From a virus, in IMG/VR virus record IMGVR_UViG_3300032053_000379, positions 1-28,904 of that record: 28,904 bases of DNA; one strand, 5' to 3'. Positions within the stretch are counted from its first letter, which is position 1, and every line of letters starts with the position of its first letter. A program made the position numbers and the translations under genes. Shown one piece after another: positions 23,046 through 28,544 of the stretch. The notes below the pieces were generated by a model, which made no database searches, was not told the origin of the DNA, and was given only the letters and a program-made list of their open reading frames with translations.

Positions 23046-23243
23046 ATGAAATATAAAGTCGATAATGCGCTTATGGCGAAATATTTTTACGAAGAGTTCG
23101 ACTTCGCCCGCCACATGCATATCAACCAATTTTTAAGTATTGTCAGCGCGTTAGACCCAAAATTAAAGCGCGGCATCGATTCAACGATCGTTACTCTATT
23201 GAAGAGTAAATATACATGGGGCGATAAATGGCTAAGCCTCTAA
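23046..23243 (+). CDS. Small protein with F-x-SI...DP motif, function unknown
   Basis: 65 residues from ATG at 23046. The segment MHINQFLSIVSALDPKLKRG resembles IQHIERFTSILCSVDPAFLP in the 57-residue gene at 23736. The rest is helical (DSTIVTLLKSKYTWGDKW). It lacks a ribosome binding site but lies six bases behind a TATAAT. The 3' end overlaps the next gene by 16 bases. I cannot assign a function. Confidence 0.6.
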   Translation: MKYKVDNALMAKYFYEEFDFARHMHINQFLSIVSALDPKLKRGIDSTIVTLLKSKYTWGDKWLSL

Positions 23244-23509
23244 ATCCTTTAATCGCGTCTCTTGGAGTATGGGAGGAGGGGTGGCGTGCCAAATGTAAGA
23301 ACAACGGCGAAATTTATACTATACGCGGCCGCGGGATCGCCGAAGGGTATCTTAGCTGTGAAAATGAATTTGGTTATCTCCACGACATCAATTATGAAGA
23401 GTTAGATTTTTATGACTATTCGGTCGAATGCTTTCATGACTGGGAAGAAAAACCTTTATTTACAAGCACTTATAGACGATGTAAGAAGTGCGGTAAGGAA
23501 GCAGGATGA
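23228..23509 (+). CDS. Small protein with C-terminal zinc-binding tail
   Basis: 93 residues, ATG at 23228, with GGGG six bases ahead. The N-terminal part looks like a small beta barrel (GEIYTIRGRGIAEGYLSCEN, then EFGYLHDINYEELDFYDY). The C-terminus has C68-x-H70-D-W and later Y-R-R-C85-K-K-C88-G. This C-x-H-D-W...C-x-x-C-G pattern is often seen in small phage proteins and probably binds zinc. It overlaps the following zinc-ribbon gene by ATGA, so the two are coupled. Function unknown. Confidence 0.65.
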   Translation: MAKPLNPLIASLGVWEEGWRAKCKNNGEIYTIRGRGIAEGYLSCENEFGYLHDINYEELDFYDYSVECFHDWEEKPLFTSTYRRCKKCGKEAG

Positions 23510-23733
23510 ACTGCCGCAGTTGTCATAAAAAATTTTACGTGATCGCCCGATCTTTGTCAAAATTTTGCCCATTCTGCGGGCGAAATTTGCTCTCTAGTGT
23601 GATACGTTGCCAAAAATGCCTAACGTTGCTTAGTTTGCATCAACGATATTGTCCACTATGCAATGCTGATTCTCACTTAGCATTGCAATTTTGCGAGGAA
23701 GATGATCGCTGGTCATCCCATGGCTACGATTGA
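23506..23733 (+). CDS. Double zinc-ribbon protein
   Basis: 75 residues, ATG at 23506 overlapping the previous stop. Two four-cysteine units are plain: C3/C6 with C21/C24 (CRSC, then FCPFCG), and C35/C38 with C49/C52 (CQKC, then YCPLCN). This is the layout of double zinc-ribbon proteins, which often bind nucleic acid or proteins of the transcription machinery. The C-terminal residues are acidic (CEEDDRW). In an early-type cluster it could modulate host functions, which is inference. Confidence 0.7.
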   Translation: MNCRSCHKKFYVIARSLSKFCPFCGRNLLSSVIRCQKCLTLLSLHQRYCPLCNADSHLALQFCEEDDRWSSHGYD

Positions 23734-23735
23734 TC

Positions 23736-23909
23736 ATGAAATCCTGCTATTCCCTTGAAAATATCCAACACATTGAACGATTTACCAGCATCCTATGTTC
23801 TGTAGACCCCGCGTTCCTTCCTCTTTGGCAGATCGTATCTCATGAGCTAAGTTACACCTTAATACGCTTTTACGCACAGCAAATTATCAAGAAAAATATT
23901 CGCGGTTAG
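23736..23909 (+). CDS. 57-residue protein, related to the gene at 23046
   Basis: An ATG at 23736 follows the zinc-ribbon stop by two bases and runs to TAG at 23907-23909. The translation begins MKSCYSLENIQHIERF and continues TSILCSVDPAFLPLWQIV, SHELSYTLIRFYAQQII. The F-x-SI-x-x-x-x-DP stretch is also found in the protein at 23046. It fills an otherwise empty gap in a tightly packed operon, which supports coding. Function unknown. Confidence 0.55.
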   Translation: MKSCYSLENIQHIERFTSILCSVDPAFLPLWQIVSHELSYTLIRFYAQQIIKKNIRG

Positions 23910-23948
23910 ATTAAAAACGCGATAAGATTGTAATTGGGGGTACTTATC

Positions 23949-24218
23949 ATGCCAGTCAACCCTGATTACTCCTATGATGCTATAACCAGTTCGGTCACGC
24001 AATGGACCCACTTCAGAGCGCCTTTACTGCGTAAAGCCGCTGATATTAGTAACCTAATCTCCTTTATTATGATATTGCCTAAATTTAACCTAAAAGTACC
24101 AAAAATATTAGAGATAGAGTTGCGCGATGAGGCCGCGGCGGTGCGACACATGCTTTCAAGGTCCACAAGGATAAGCCTCAACAGCCGATCGACGCGGATG
24201 CGGGATAAAAAGAAATGA
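23949..24218 (+). CDS. Small protein, function unknown
   Basis: 89 residues from ATG at 23949 (MPVNPDYSYDA). GGGGG lies eight bases before it; the upstream TTG in the same frame is not needed. The middle reads RKAADISNLISFIMILPKFN, then LKVPKILEIELRDEAAAVRH, mostly helical and hydrophobic but too mixed for a clear membrane segment. The last 20 residues are basic and Ser/Arg-rich. The stop overlaps the next start (ATGATGATG). No family is recognised. Confidence 0.5.
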   Translation: MPVNPDYSYDAITSSVTQWTHFRAPLLRKAADISNLISFIMILPKFNLKVPKILEIELRDEAAAVRHMLSRSTRISLNSRSTRMRDKKK

Positions 24219-24436
24219 TGATGAAGAGCACCAACGATGCCGCGTGCGCGTATCGTTTCGTGATAATCATGCGTAAGTTAGGTTGGCCGCCGATATCTCG
24301 TCAGGCAATAGATAACCTATGCCGTGCCGCGCTAGACATACAATGGACCGACATCATGTCGTCTGTGATGTTCCCCCTACCGTTCTCCAACGAACACCAC
24401 GAGGACGATGATTCGTACGGACCTGACTACGATTGA
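24215..24436 (+). CDS. Small acidic-tailed protein, function unknown
   Basis: 73 residues. Three consecutive in-frame ATG codons (24215, 24218, 24221) make the exact start uncertain; the first overlaps the previous stop. It is helical in the N-terminal part (YRFVIIMRKLGWPP) with an Asp/Glu/His-rich end (NEHHEDDDSYGPDYD). It is the last gene of the rightward cluster, and its stop abuts the stop of the convergent minus-strand gene with no gap. No terminator is seen between the two. Confidence 0.5.
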   Translation: MMMKSTNDAACAYRFVIIMRKLGWPPISRQAIDNLCRAALDIQWTDIMSSVMFPLPFSNEHHEDDDSYGPDYD

Positions 24437-25231
24437 TTATTTCTTGGGAGTTTGTTTTTCAGCGCCGTATAATTTTTCAGCATCTATGTCGGCGCCTGGC
24501 GGATATTGATACGGCACTATCTTGCGCGCGTAAGGTTCACCGTTCAAATCTACGTATTTATGCTCATGTAGGTCTTTATCGGTGATATTTTTAGCCGCCT
24601 GCATTACATTGCGAACACTATCCTTAAAATGCTTATCTAGGTCCCACTTCTTATCAAGCGACAACCCCTCAGGATGGTTCATCTTGTATACGTTCTCGCG
24701 AGCGACAGGAGAATTAACCGACGATACTAGGTAGGCTACGGCTTCGTTCATGAGATGGTGCATGTGATCTGGATGGCCTTTGCCCTGCAGATGCTCGTTG
24801 ACGTTGTGGGGTGCGGTCACGTAATCTGGGAGCGCTGTCATGGCGTGGGTTATCATGGAGCGCGCCACGGGATGCATCGTCGAGTACATCTTGTTGATGA
24901 AGGCCTGACGCGACTTCCAACCATGTACGTCTGCGATCTTGTCAACAACGTTATGGTACGCCTCGTGCGCCACGTTGGCCTGCTGCGCGGTGGGATGTTC
25001 TTTGTGAGAAGGATGTTCTACGTCCACGCCCGCGCTGCCTAAACTCGATACTCCTTCTACGGCAGGATGATATTCTTCGCCCATGCGTCGCTTGATCTGC
25101 TTGTTGGAGAGAAGGGCCACCGATGATTCGGGGCGCGTCATGCTGCCAGGGAGTAACTTGGGCGCTTTGATGATGTGGATCTTCTCAAGTAGTTCCCACT
25201 GCGCGTTACTGTTAAATACTATGCGTTTCAC
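24437..25231 (-). CDS. Putative phage metallopeptidase-like protein (HEAYH)
   Basis: 264 residues from GTG at 25231, 14 bases after the stop of the gene upstream. Residues 85-93 read ANVAHEAYH, a HExxH zinc motif (H89, E90, H93). Seventy residues further NEAVAYLVSS (E163) could give the third ligand, as in gluzincins. The region between is helical (MYSTMHPVARSMITHAMTAL) and His-rich (GHPDHMHHLMNEA). The first 50 residues are basic with a Pro/Ser loop. If real, it may be a virion or maturation protease, or a host-directed protease. The weak point is that HExxH occurs by chance and His is abundant throughout this protein. Codon use is mixed; GC-richer in its central part. Confidence 0.5.
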   Translation of the reverse strand: MKRIVFNSNAQWELLEKIHIIKAPKLLPGSMTRPESSVALLSNKQIKRRMGEEYHPAVEGVSSLGSAGVDVEHPSHKEHPTAQQANVAHEAYHNVVDKIADVHGWKSRQAFINKMYSTMHPVARSMITHAMTALPDYVTAPHNVNEHLQGKGHPDHMHHLMNEAVAYLVSSVNSPVARENVYKMNHPEGLSLDKKWDLDKHFKDSVRNVMQAAKNITDKDLHEHKYVDLNGEPYARKIVPYQYPPGADIDAEKLYGAEKQTPKK

Positions 25232-25245
25232 CGAAAAACACCGGA

Positions 25246-25644
25246 TTATTTTGTTTTGGGGGCATGCGGGACAGAGTCTATCAACTTCTTTCCCTCATCA
25301 CTTAACTTGAGGTAGCGCGGGTCTTTCTTACGCTCGTCTGGGTGGATGTTACTCCACTCATCGCCCTTATCCCCTTTACGCTGTTTTTTAGCCGCTACTT
25401 TAAATTCTTTCTCGACGCGCGCCCTATCTGTGGTCGAACCTGACGTGGTATACCGATGCGCGGCCTTGTTTGGGCCTACGTTCTCGTATCGCTCGGCAAC
25501 GCGGTTCTCTTTACGTTTTATGTTGTCTTTAGGATCGTATTGACCGCCACCCTTTGGACCATATTCACTTTTAAGTAAATATTTAAGTTCACACAGGTTT
25601 CTTGCTAGCGTCTCAAGTCGATCAAACACGTCATCGTATCTCAT
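25246..25644 (-). CDS. Charged protein paired with metallopeptidase-like gene
   Basis: 132 residues, ATG at 25644. The first 27 residues form an amphipathic helix (MRYDDVFDRLETLARNLCEL). The rest is highly charged and low in hydrophobic residues (GPKGGGQYDPKDNIKRKENR, FKVAAKKQRKGDKGDEWSN), likely disordered. It precedes the HEAYH gene in the same transcript. It has the same Lys/Gly/Asp-rich style as the N-terminal part of the 402-residue neck-region protein. A DNA- or virion-associated role is possible. No known domain is recognised. Confidence 0.55.
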   Translation of the reverse strand: MRYDDVFDRLETLARNLCELKYLLKSEYGPKGGGQYDPKDNIKRKENRVAERYENVGPNKAAHRYTTSGSTTDRARVEKEFKVAAKKQRKGDKGDEWSNIHPDERKKDPRYLKLSDEGKKLIDSVPHAPKTK

Positions 25645-25796
25645 ACTGACCGCTTTCGTTGGCGATAGATAAAACTCTACTATAAGTTAATTGTATCATG
25701 GGAAGAAGTAAGATGGGCGATTTTAAAAAGGTAGGGCCCCTGTTATAAGCGATCCTATAAGTCATTAACTCGATTACTAAGTGAAATATAAGCGAG

Positions 25797-26024
25797 TCAC
25801 TCGTCGTCCGGCGCCCACCGCATGACGCTCGCGCCTTCTGGGAAATCGTCGAAATCGTCTACCCCGCTCCACAAACGTACCACGCATCTCTGCTTGCCGG
25901 CGCTGTCCATCTTGAACGGTCTCTTGCCGGTCTCCTCCAGCGTGAAGTCCACGTGCTCCGCCTCGAGCACGGTCTCCTCGTCGGTGTCAAGGTCAAGTAT
26001 GGTCACGCGATACCTATCTGCCAC
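25797..26024 (-). CDS. Small acidic protein, function unknown
   Basis: 75 residues, starting with GTG at 26024, which overlaps the end of the membrane protein gene by 11 bases; GGAAGGGGAAG lies just before it. The chain is beta-like and acidic (YRVTILDLDTDEETVLEAEH, then VDDFDDFPEGASVMRW). Its codons end mostly in G or C, like the cassette genes further right and unlike the baseplate genes. No family recognised. Confidence 0.6.
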   Translation of the reverse strand: MADRYRVTILDLDTDEETVLEAEHVDFTLEETGKRPFKMDSAGKQRCVVRLWSGVDDFDDFPEGASVMRWAPDDE

Positions 26025-26307
26025 GACGCTTCCCCTTCCGCCGCGCCTTGGCCTTTAACTTAGTCTTAGCCTCATTTTCCTCGTCCATCACCACGGCCAG
26101 GCAACCGCCGAACAGCACGAGCAACAACCAAGCGCCGAAGCCCAGCGCGTAGGCCTTGTTAGACTCCTCGCCCATCACCACGCACCCCAGCATCGCGAAC
26201 AGCCAAATGCTCCCGAAGAACACGAACCCGAACACGCCTAGCGCGACCATGTTGATGAACGTCTTCACCATGATGTCGGCGAAGTTAAGAACGGTGCTCT
26301 TGCGCAT
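26014..26307 (-). CDS. Small two-helix membrane protein
   Basis: 97 residues from ATG at 26307, chosen because GGAGG sits five bases before it. The frame is open further upstream to 26466, but that part has no ribosome binding site and an unlikely composition. Two membrane segments are visible: residues about 17-45 (NMVALGVFGFVFFGSIWLFA) and about 52-73 (ALGFGAWLLLVLFGGCLAVV). The C-terminus is strongly basic (KTKLKAKARRKGKRRGR), which by the positive-inside rule would lie in the cytoplasm. It could be a small inner-membrane protein that alters the envelope, for example in lysis or superinfection exclusion, but nothing fixes this. It is coupled with the acidic protein downstream. Confidence 0.6.
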   Translation of the reverse strand: MRKSTVLNFADIMVKTFINMVALGVFGFVFFGSIWLFAMLGCVVMGEESNKAYALGFGAWLLLVLFGGCLAVVMDEENEAKTKLKAKARRKGKRRGR

Positions 26308-26710
26308 GCGTGCCTCCAAGTGTTTTCTACCGGAGTTATACCCGGCGGAGGATGGAGCTTGAAGTGTGGTGAGGACCTCACCGGTGGAAGTGCTCCTGGA
26401 GATCGCCGGAGATACAAGCGTACGGGGTACCTTGGCGCCAGTTCCCCGCTGAGGGTGGCGGGCCATAAATTTCAGGATATAGAAGAGTACCGGTACCCGA
26501 AGCGCAGGTCCCCTTGGAAGGCTAGCGGGCCCTGTTTGCTGGGATGAGTCTTGGGCGCAGAGGATGAGCCGAGAAGGTATAGGGCTATAGTTGTGTGGGT
26601 AGGCGCGGCAGGTACCCGAACTGTTTAAAGGGATTCCTTAGGTTAATAAAGGTTACCGGGTACTGTTTTAATATAATATTATTTATTTTTAAATATTATT
26701 TAAAACCTAT
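26308..26710. other. Gene-free GC-rich, structured stretch
   Basis: No convincing gene is seen. Positions 26320-26640 are unusually G-rich on the plus strand. They contain nested inverted repeats: GGAGC (26354-26358) with GCTCC (26392-26396) enclosing GGTGAG / CTCACC around GAC, and CGGGG...CCCCG near 26423-26448 enclosing TGGCGCCA. GGTACC occurs three times, two of them in GGTACCCGAA. From about 26650 the sequence turns abruptly AT-rich. It could encode a structured RNA, or be the long leader of the minus-strand membrane protein gene. Neither possibility can be decided here. Confidence 0.4.
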
Positions 26711-26784
26711 TTAATATATTATTATAAATAATAAATAAATAAATAATAAATTATATATATATAATATATATATAACAACAAGAC
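26711..26784 (+). repeat. AT-rich promoter-like repeat, copy A
   Basis: A 74-bp tract of A and T almost without G or C, ending ATAACAACAAGAC. Copy B (27898-27964) is identical except for a 7-bp deletion of ATAATAA in the middle. Both stop being alike exactly where the leader hairpin begins. Candidate -10 boxes are TATAAT (26760-26765) and TATAAC (26771-26776). The tract probably acts as a strong promoter with an UP-like element. No -35 consensus is seen. Confidence 0.65.
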
Positions 26785-26798
26785 TCACGGACGTGTCA
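26783..26798 (+). promoter_or_regulatory. Leader hairpin 1 with CsrA/RsmA-like site
   Basis: TCACGGACGT (26785-26794) fits the CsrA/RsmA consensus (A/U)CANGGANG(U/A). The full 6-4-6 stem seen in the other copies has two mismatches here, leaving a short CAC/GTG stem. It lies seven bases before the GAGGTG ribosome binding site of the first cassette gene. Confidence 0.4.
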
Positions 26799-26813
26799 CA
26801 CACAGAGGTGTTA

Positions 26814-27002
26814 ATGGTAAGACAAGTGAAAGAGATCCGCGTCAACGCTCCTTCCGAGCACGAACAGATCACCATCTTGTTCACAGACGGCTCTTCCGAA
26901 GGGTTCTACACCAACAAGCACGGAGAGATGTGCATCCTTGACACAGAGATCCCCGTAGACATCACCATCGACATGCTCATGCCCTGCAAGATACGCGACT
27001 GA
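26814..27002 (+). CDS. Cassette gene 1, small beta-rich protein
   Basis: 62 residues from ATG at 26814, with GAGGTG upstream. A GTG at 26793 is in frame but lies in the hairpin leader, and equivalent extensions are broken by stops or frame in other cassettes, so it is not used. The chain has alternating strands: EQITILFTDGSSEGFYTN, then EIPVDITIDMLMP. It resembles the first gene of the next cassette (27994): I/L-T-x-x-F-x-D-G followed by a V-x-x-TI segment, suggesting a duplicated early gene. Codons are G/C-ending. Function unknown. Confidence 0.75.
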   Translation: MVRQVKEIRVNAPSEHEQITILFTDGSSEGFYTNKHGEMCILDTEIPVDITIDMLMPCKIRD

Positions 27003-27019
27003 AGCGGTGTCGGTAAACC

Positions 27020-27035
27020 GGCTCACGGATGAGTC
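27020..27035 (+). promoter_or_regulatory. Leader hairpin 2 with CsrA/RsmA-like site
   Basis: GGCTCA-CGGA-TGAGTC forms a 6-bp stem (one G-U pair) and a four-base loop. The core TCACGGATGA matches the consensus (A/U)CANGGANG(U/A) in full and equals the RsmE-bound core of the Pseudomonas hcnA leader as I recall it. GGAGG follows seven bases later, and ACGGA also overlaps this ribosome binding site. Confidence 0.6.
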
Positions 27036-27052
27036 ACTTAACGGAGGTACTG

Positions 27053-27262
27053 ATGACAAGAGACGCTTATTGTTGCCAGCTCATCGACCAGATCGACGCC
27101 ATCAAGAATGAGCTCAGAGAGTACGAGGACGAAGGAGAGCTTGGTCCTACTTGGCTCTACGCTCTTCTCCGAGACCTGACCTGGATAGACGGCAGGGAGA
27201 CGATCGAGCTCTTAAAGGAAGCTGGCTTCATCCACTACTTCGGTAACATCAGGATCAAGTGA
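27053..27262 (+). CDS. Cassette gene 2, small helical protein
   Basis: 69 residues from ATG at 27053, with GGAGG five bases ahead. It begins MTRDAYCCQLIDQIDAIKNE, followed by an acidic helix (LREYEDEGELGPTWLYALLR) and ends EAGFIHYFGNIRIK. The upstream in-frame ATG in the hairpin is rejected because it lacks a ribosome binding site. It seems to be an alpha-helical protein of unknown function. It shares the leader design of cassette genes 1, 4, 5 and 6. Confidence 0.7.
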   Translation: MTRDAYCCQLIDQIDAIKNELREYEDEGELGPTWLYALLRDLTWIDGRETIELLKEAGFIHYFGNIRIK

Positions 27263-27300
27263 GCTGGTTCGATAACAAACCAACGATAAAGGGAGGATAT

Positions 27301-27822
27301 ATGAAACAGAGAGAAGCCGTATACTCAGCGACCATCAACGCGCTGCAAGAATCTGGCATCAAGTTCGAGAAGGGCATGGACGTCAACAAGGTCATGACCA
27401 AGGACATCAGGACCAAGATCATCAGCATAGTAGAAGCAGGCTTCAAGGCAGGGACCGTCACCTTCAAGGACAACGTCGGCAACAACGAGAAGATGTCTGA
27501 TCCCTCCAAGCTCCACGCCTACGTGATAGGGTTGGTCAACAACTGGCATCGCAAGGACAAGGAACTCAACGGTGGGACGCAATATGCTCCCAAGAACCCT
27601 GGTTCAAGGACTGGACTGCAGGATCAGCAGCTGAAGGCGCTTCGGGCAGTAAGGACGCAGTTCGCAGACCAGCCCGAGAAGCTCGCGAAGATACAGGAAG
27701 CGATAGACAGCAGGATCGTGACCTTGAAGATGGGCAAGGCGACGAAGGTCAGCTTCAACTCAGCAGACCTTCCGACCGAGCTTGCCGAAGCGTTAGGCAT
27801 CGACCAGACAGAGACCGAGTAA
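27301..27822 (+). CDS. Cassette gene 3, conserved-looking early phage protein
   Basis: 173 residues from ATG at 27301, behind AAAGGGAGGATAT. The N-terminal half has helices (REAVYSATINALQESGIKFE; DIRTKIISIVEAGFKAG). The centre reads NNWHRKDKELNGGTQYAPKN, PGSRTGLQDQQLKALRAVRT. The 'K-x-LNGG-x-x-Y-x-x-KNPGSR' block with a following helix reminds me of uncharacterised proteins in other phages, but I cannot check this. It lacks the hairpin leader of its neighbours and would be co-translated with gene 2. Its codons are the most G/C-ending of the region, suggesting strong expression. Function unknown; a DNA-associated role would be a guess. Confidence 0.75.
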   Translation: MKQREAVYSATINALQESGIKFEKGMDVNKVMTKDIRTKIISIVEAGFKAGTVTFKDNVGNNEKMSDPSKLHAYVIGLVNNWHRKDKELNGGTQYAPKNPGSRTGLQDQQLKALRAVRTQFADQPEKLAKIQEAIDSRIVTLKMGKATKVSFNSADLPTELAEALGIDQTETE

Positions 27823-27840
27823 AGCTAAGCACCTCCGACG

Positions 27841-27874
27841 GGCTGGGGCTGGCCATTGATGGCTGGCCCCAGCC
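27841..27874 (+). terminator. Strong hairpin at end of first cassette
   Basis: GGCTGGGG (27841-27848) pairs with CCCCAGCC (27867-27874); the inside CTGGCC / GGCTGG can also pair with G-U wobbles around ATTGAT, giving a stem of about 14 bp. No U-tract follows, so it may stop RNA polymerase only weakly or protect the 3' end after processing. Confidence 0.55.
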
Positions 27875-27884
27875 TGACACTGCT
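27871..27884 (+). repeat. Direct repeat AGCCTGACACTGCT, copy 1
   Basis: Fourteen bases identical to the last fourteen of the window (28891-28904), both shortly after a strong hairpin. TACGCC occurs close by in both. It marks a repeating cassette boundary. Confidence 0.7.
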
Positions 27885-27897
27885 ACGCCTGACTAAT

Positions 27898-27964
27898 TTA
27901 ATATATTATTATAAATAATAAATAAATAAATTATATATATATAATATATATATAACAACAAGAC
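27898..27964 (+). repeat. AT-rich promoter-like repeat, copy B
   Basis: 67 bp, identical to copy A (26711-26784) apart from a 7-bp deletion. It ends with the same ATAACAACAAGAC next to a leader hairpin. The strict conservation of such low-complexity sequence suggests recent duplication or gene conversion, or strong selection as a promoter. Confidence 0.65.
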
Positions 27965-27976
27965 GCATGATGTGTC
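27962..27976 (+). promoter_or_regulatory. Leader hairpin 3 without GGA
   Basis: GACGCA-TGA-TGTGTC has a perfect 6-bp stem counting one G-U pair. At the fourth pair U-A of copies 2, 4 and 5 is changed to G-U, keeping the pairing. The loop has lost one G, so the CsrA-like GGA is absent. GAGGTG follows eight bases after the stem. Confidence 0.5.
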
Positions 27977-27993
27977 ATAACCCCGAGGTGCTT

Positions 27994-28170
27994 ATGAATA
28001 ATACCTTCACTCTCACACGCATCCACTACTACCATAGCCGTCTCACCCTAACGTTCGCAGACGGCCGCAAGTTGCAATTCAACGCACCGGAGAGCGTTTA
28101 TGGCTGGGGCAATGAGGAGGTCGAGGTCACCATCAAAGAGATAGAGGCTCACGACCCAGACTCGGAATGA
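27994..28170 (+). CDS. Cassette gene 4, relative of cassette gene 1
   Basis: 58 residues from ATG at 27994 with GAGGTG ahead (a further in-frame ATG at 27967 lies in the hairpin). The pattern RLTLTFADGRKLQFNAP, then EEVEVTIKEIE parallels cassette gene 1 (ITILFTDGSSEGFYTN, then PVDITIDML). The tail is acidic. The same position behind an AT-rich repeat supports duplication. Function unknown. Confidence 0.7.
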   Translation: MNNTFTLTRIHYYHSRLTLTFADGRKLQFNAPESVYGWGNEEVEVTIKEIEAHDPDSE

Positions 28171-28191
28171 CTAAGTAAGCACATCTAACTC

Positions 28192-28207
28192 GGCTCACGG
28201 ATGAGTC
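28192..28207 (+). promoter_or_regulatory. Leader hairpin 4 with CsrA/RsmA-like site
   Basis: GGCTCA-CGGA-TGAGTC, identical to hairpin 2 although the flanking genes are unrelated. It holds a complete TCACGGATGA core. GGGAGG follows eight bases later. Confidence 0.6.
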
Positions 28208-28226
28208 ACTTAACCGGGAGGTACTT

Positions 28227-28496
28227 ATGGGTGAATGGTATGAGAACGAGTCACGGTACACGCATGTTGGGTTCGTAGAGACTGGTGAGCACAGCATCTA
28301 CGAGTTCGAGATCTACAGAGATCGACGAACCAACGATCTCGTGTGCTTAGACCACGAAGACCCGGACGCTCCGGTCAGCCTCAGCGAGGTCCGCGAATTC
28401 TTTAAGGAGCGCGGTGACTACGGGGTCTTTGAGGCCGAGATCAGGAAGGTCGTGCTCGATCAAGCCAACGAGGTGATCGAGAGAATCCTTAAGTAA
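28227..28496 (+). CDS. Cassette gene 5, small acidic protein
   Basis: 89 residues from ATG at 28227 with GGGAGG ahead. It begins MGEWYENESRYTHVGFVETG; beta strands (HSIYEFEIYRDRRTNDLVCL) are followed by helices (LSEVREFFKERG; IRKVVLDQANEVIERIL). It is acidic overall, fairly common for early phage proteins that bind host targets. No family is recognised. The reading frame is independent of the leader ATG, which is out of frame here, confirming that the leader is untranslated. Confidence 0.7.
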   Translation: MGEWYENESRYTHVGFVETGEHSIYEFEIYRDRRTNDLVCLDHEDPDAPVSLSEVREFFKERGDYGVFEAEIRKVVLDQANEVIERILK

Positions 28497-28509
28497 GCGC
28501 AACTTACTC

Positions 28510-28525
28510 GACTCAAGGATGAGTC
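28510..28525 (+). promoter_or_regulatory. Leader hairpin 5 with CsrA/RsmA-like site
   Basis: GACTCA-AGGA-TGAGTC, a perfect 6-bp stem and a four-base AGGA loop. The core TCAAGGATGA fits (A/U)CANGGANG(U/A), and CAAGGATG also matches the SELEX-type CARGGAUG. AGGAGG follows eight bases on. Compared with hairpins 2 and 4 a G-U pair becomes A-U, keeping pairing. Confidence 0.6.
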
Positions 28526-28544
28526 ACTTATCTAGGAGGTACTG

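Noticed and set aside
26320-26547. 75-codon plus-strand frame in the GC-rich stretch, and the upstream extension of the membrane protein on the minus strand
   Set aside because: Low-complexity Arg/Gly/Ser/Pro composition on both strands, no ribosome binding site; inverted repeats explain the sequence better.
26331-26640. tRNA or group I intron in the gene-free stretch
   Set aside because: No cloverleaf with a T-arm GGTTCRA, no intron core P7 pattern and no interrupted gene.
26660-26776. CRISPR array or replication origin iterons in the AT-rich tract
   Set aside because: There is no regular repeat-spacer spacing; the tract is low-complexity TAAATAAA and TATATA sequence, and its placement directly before genes favours a promoter.
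26793-26813. N-terminal extensions of cassette genes reading M-S-H-x-T-E-V-L through the leader
   Set aside because: The extension is in frame for three genes only; at 28227 it is out of frame and before 28545 it stops at TGA. The ribosome binding site and later ATG are consistent in all.
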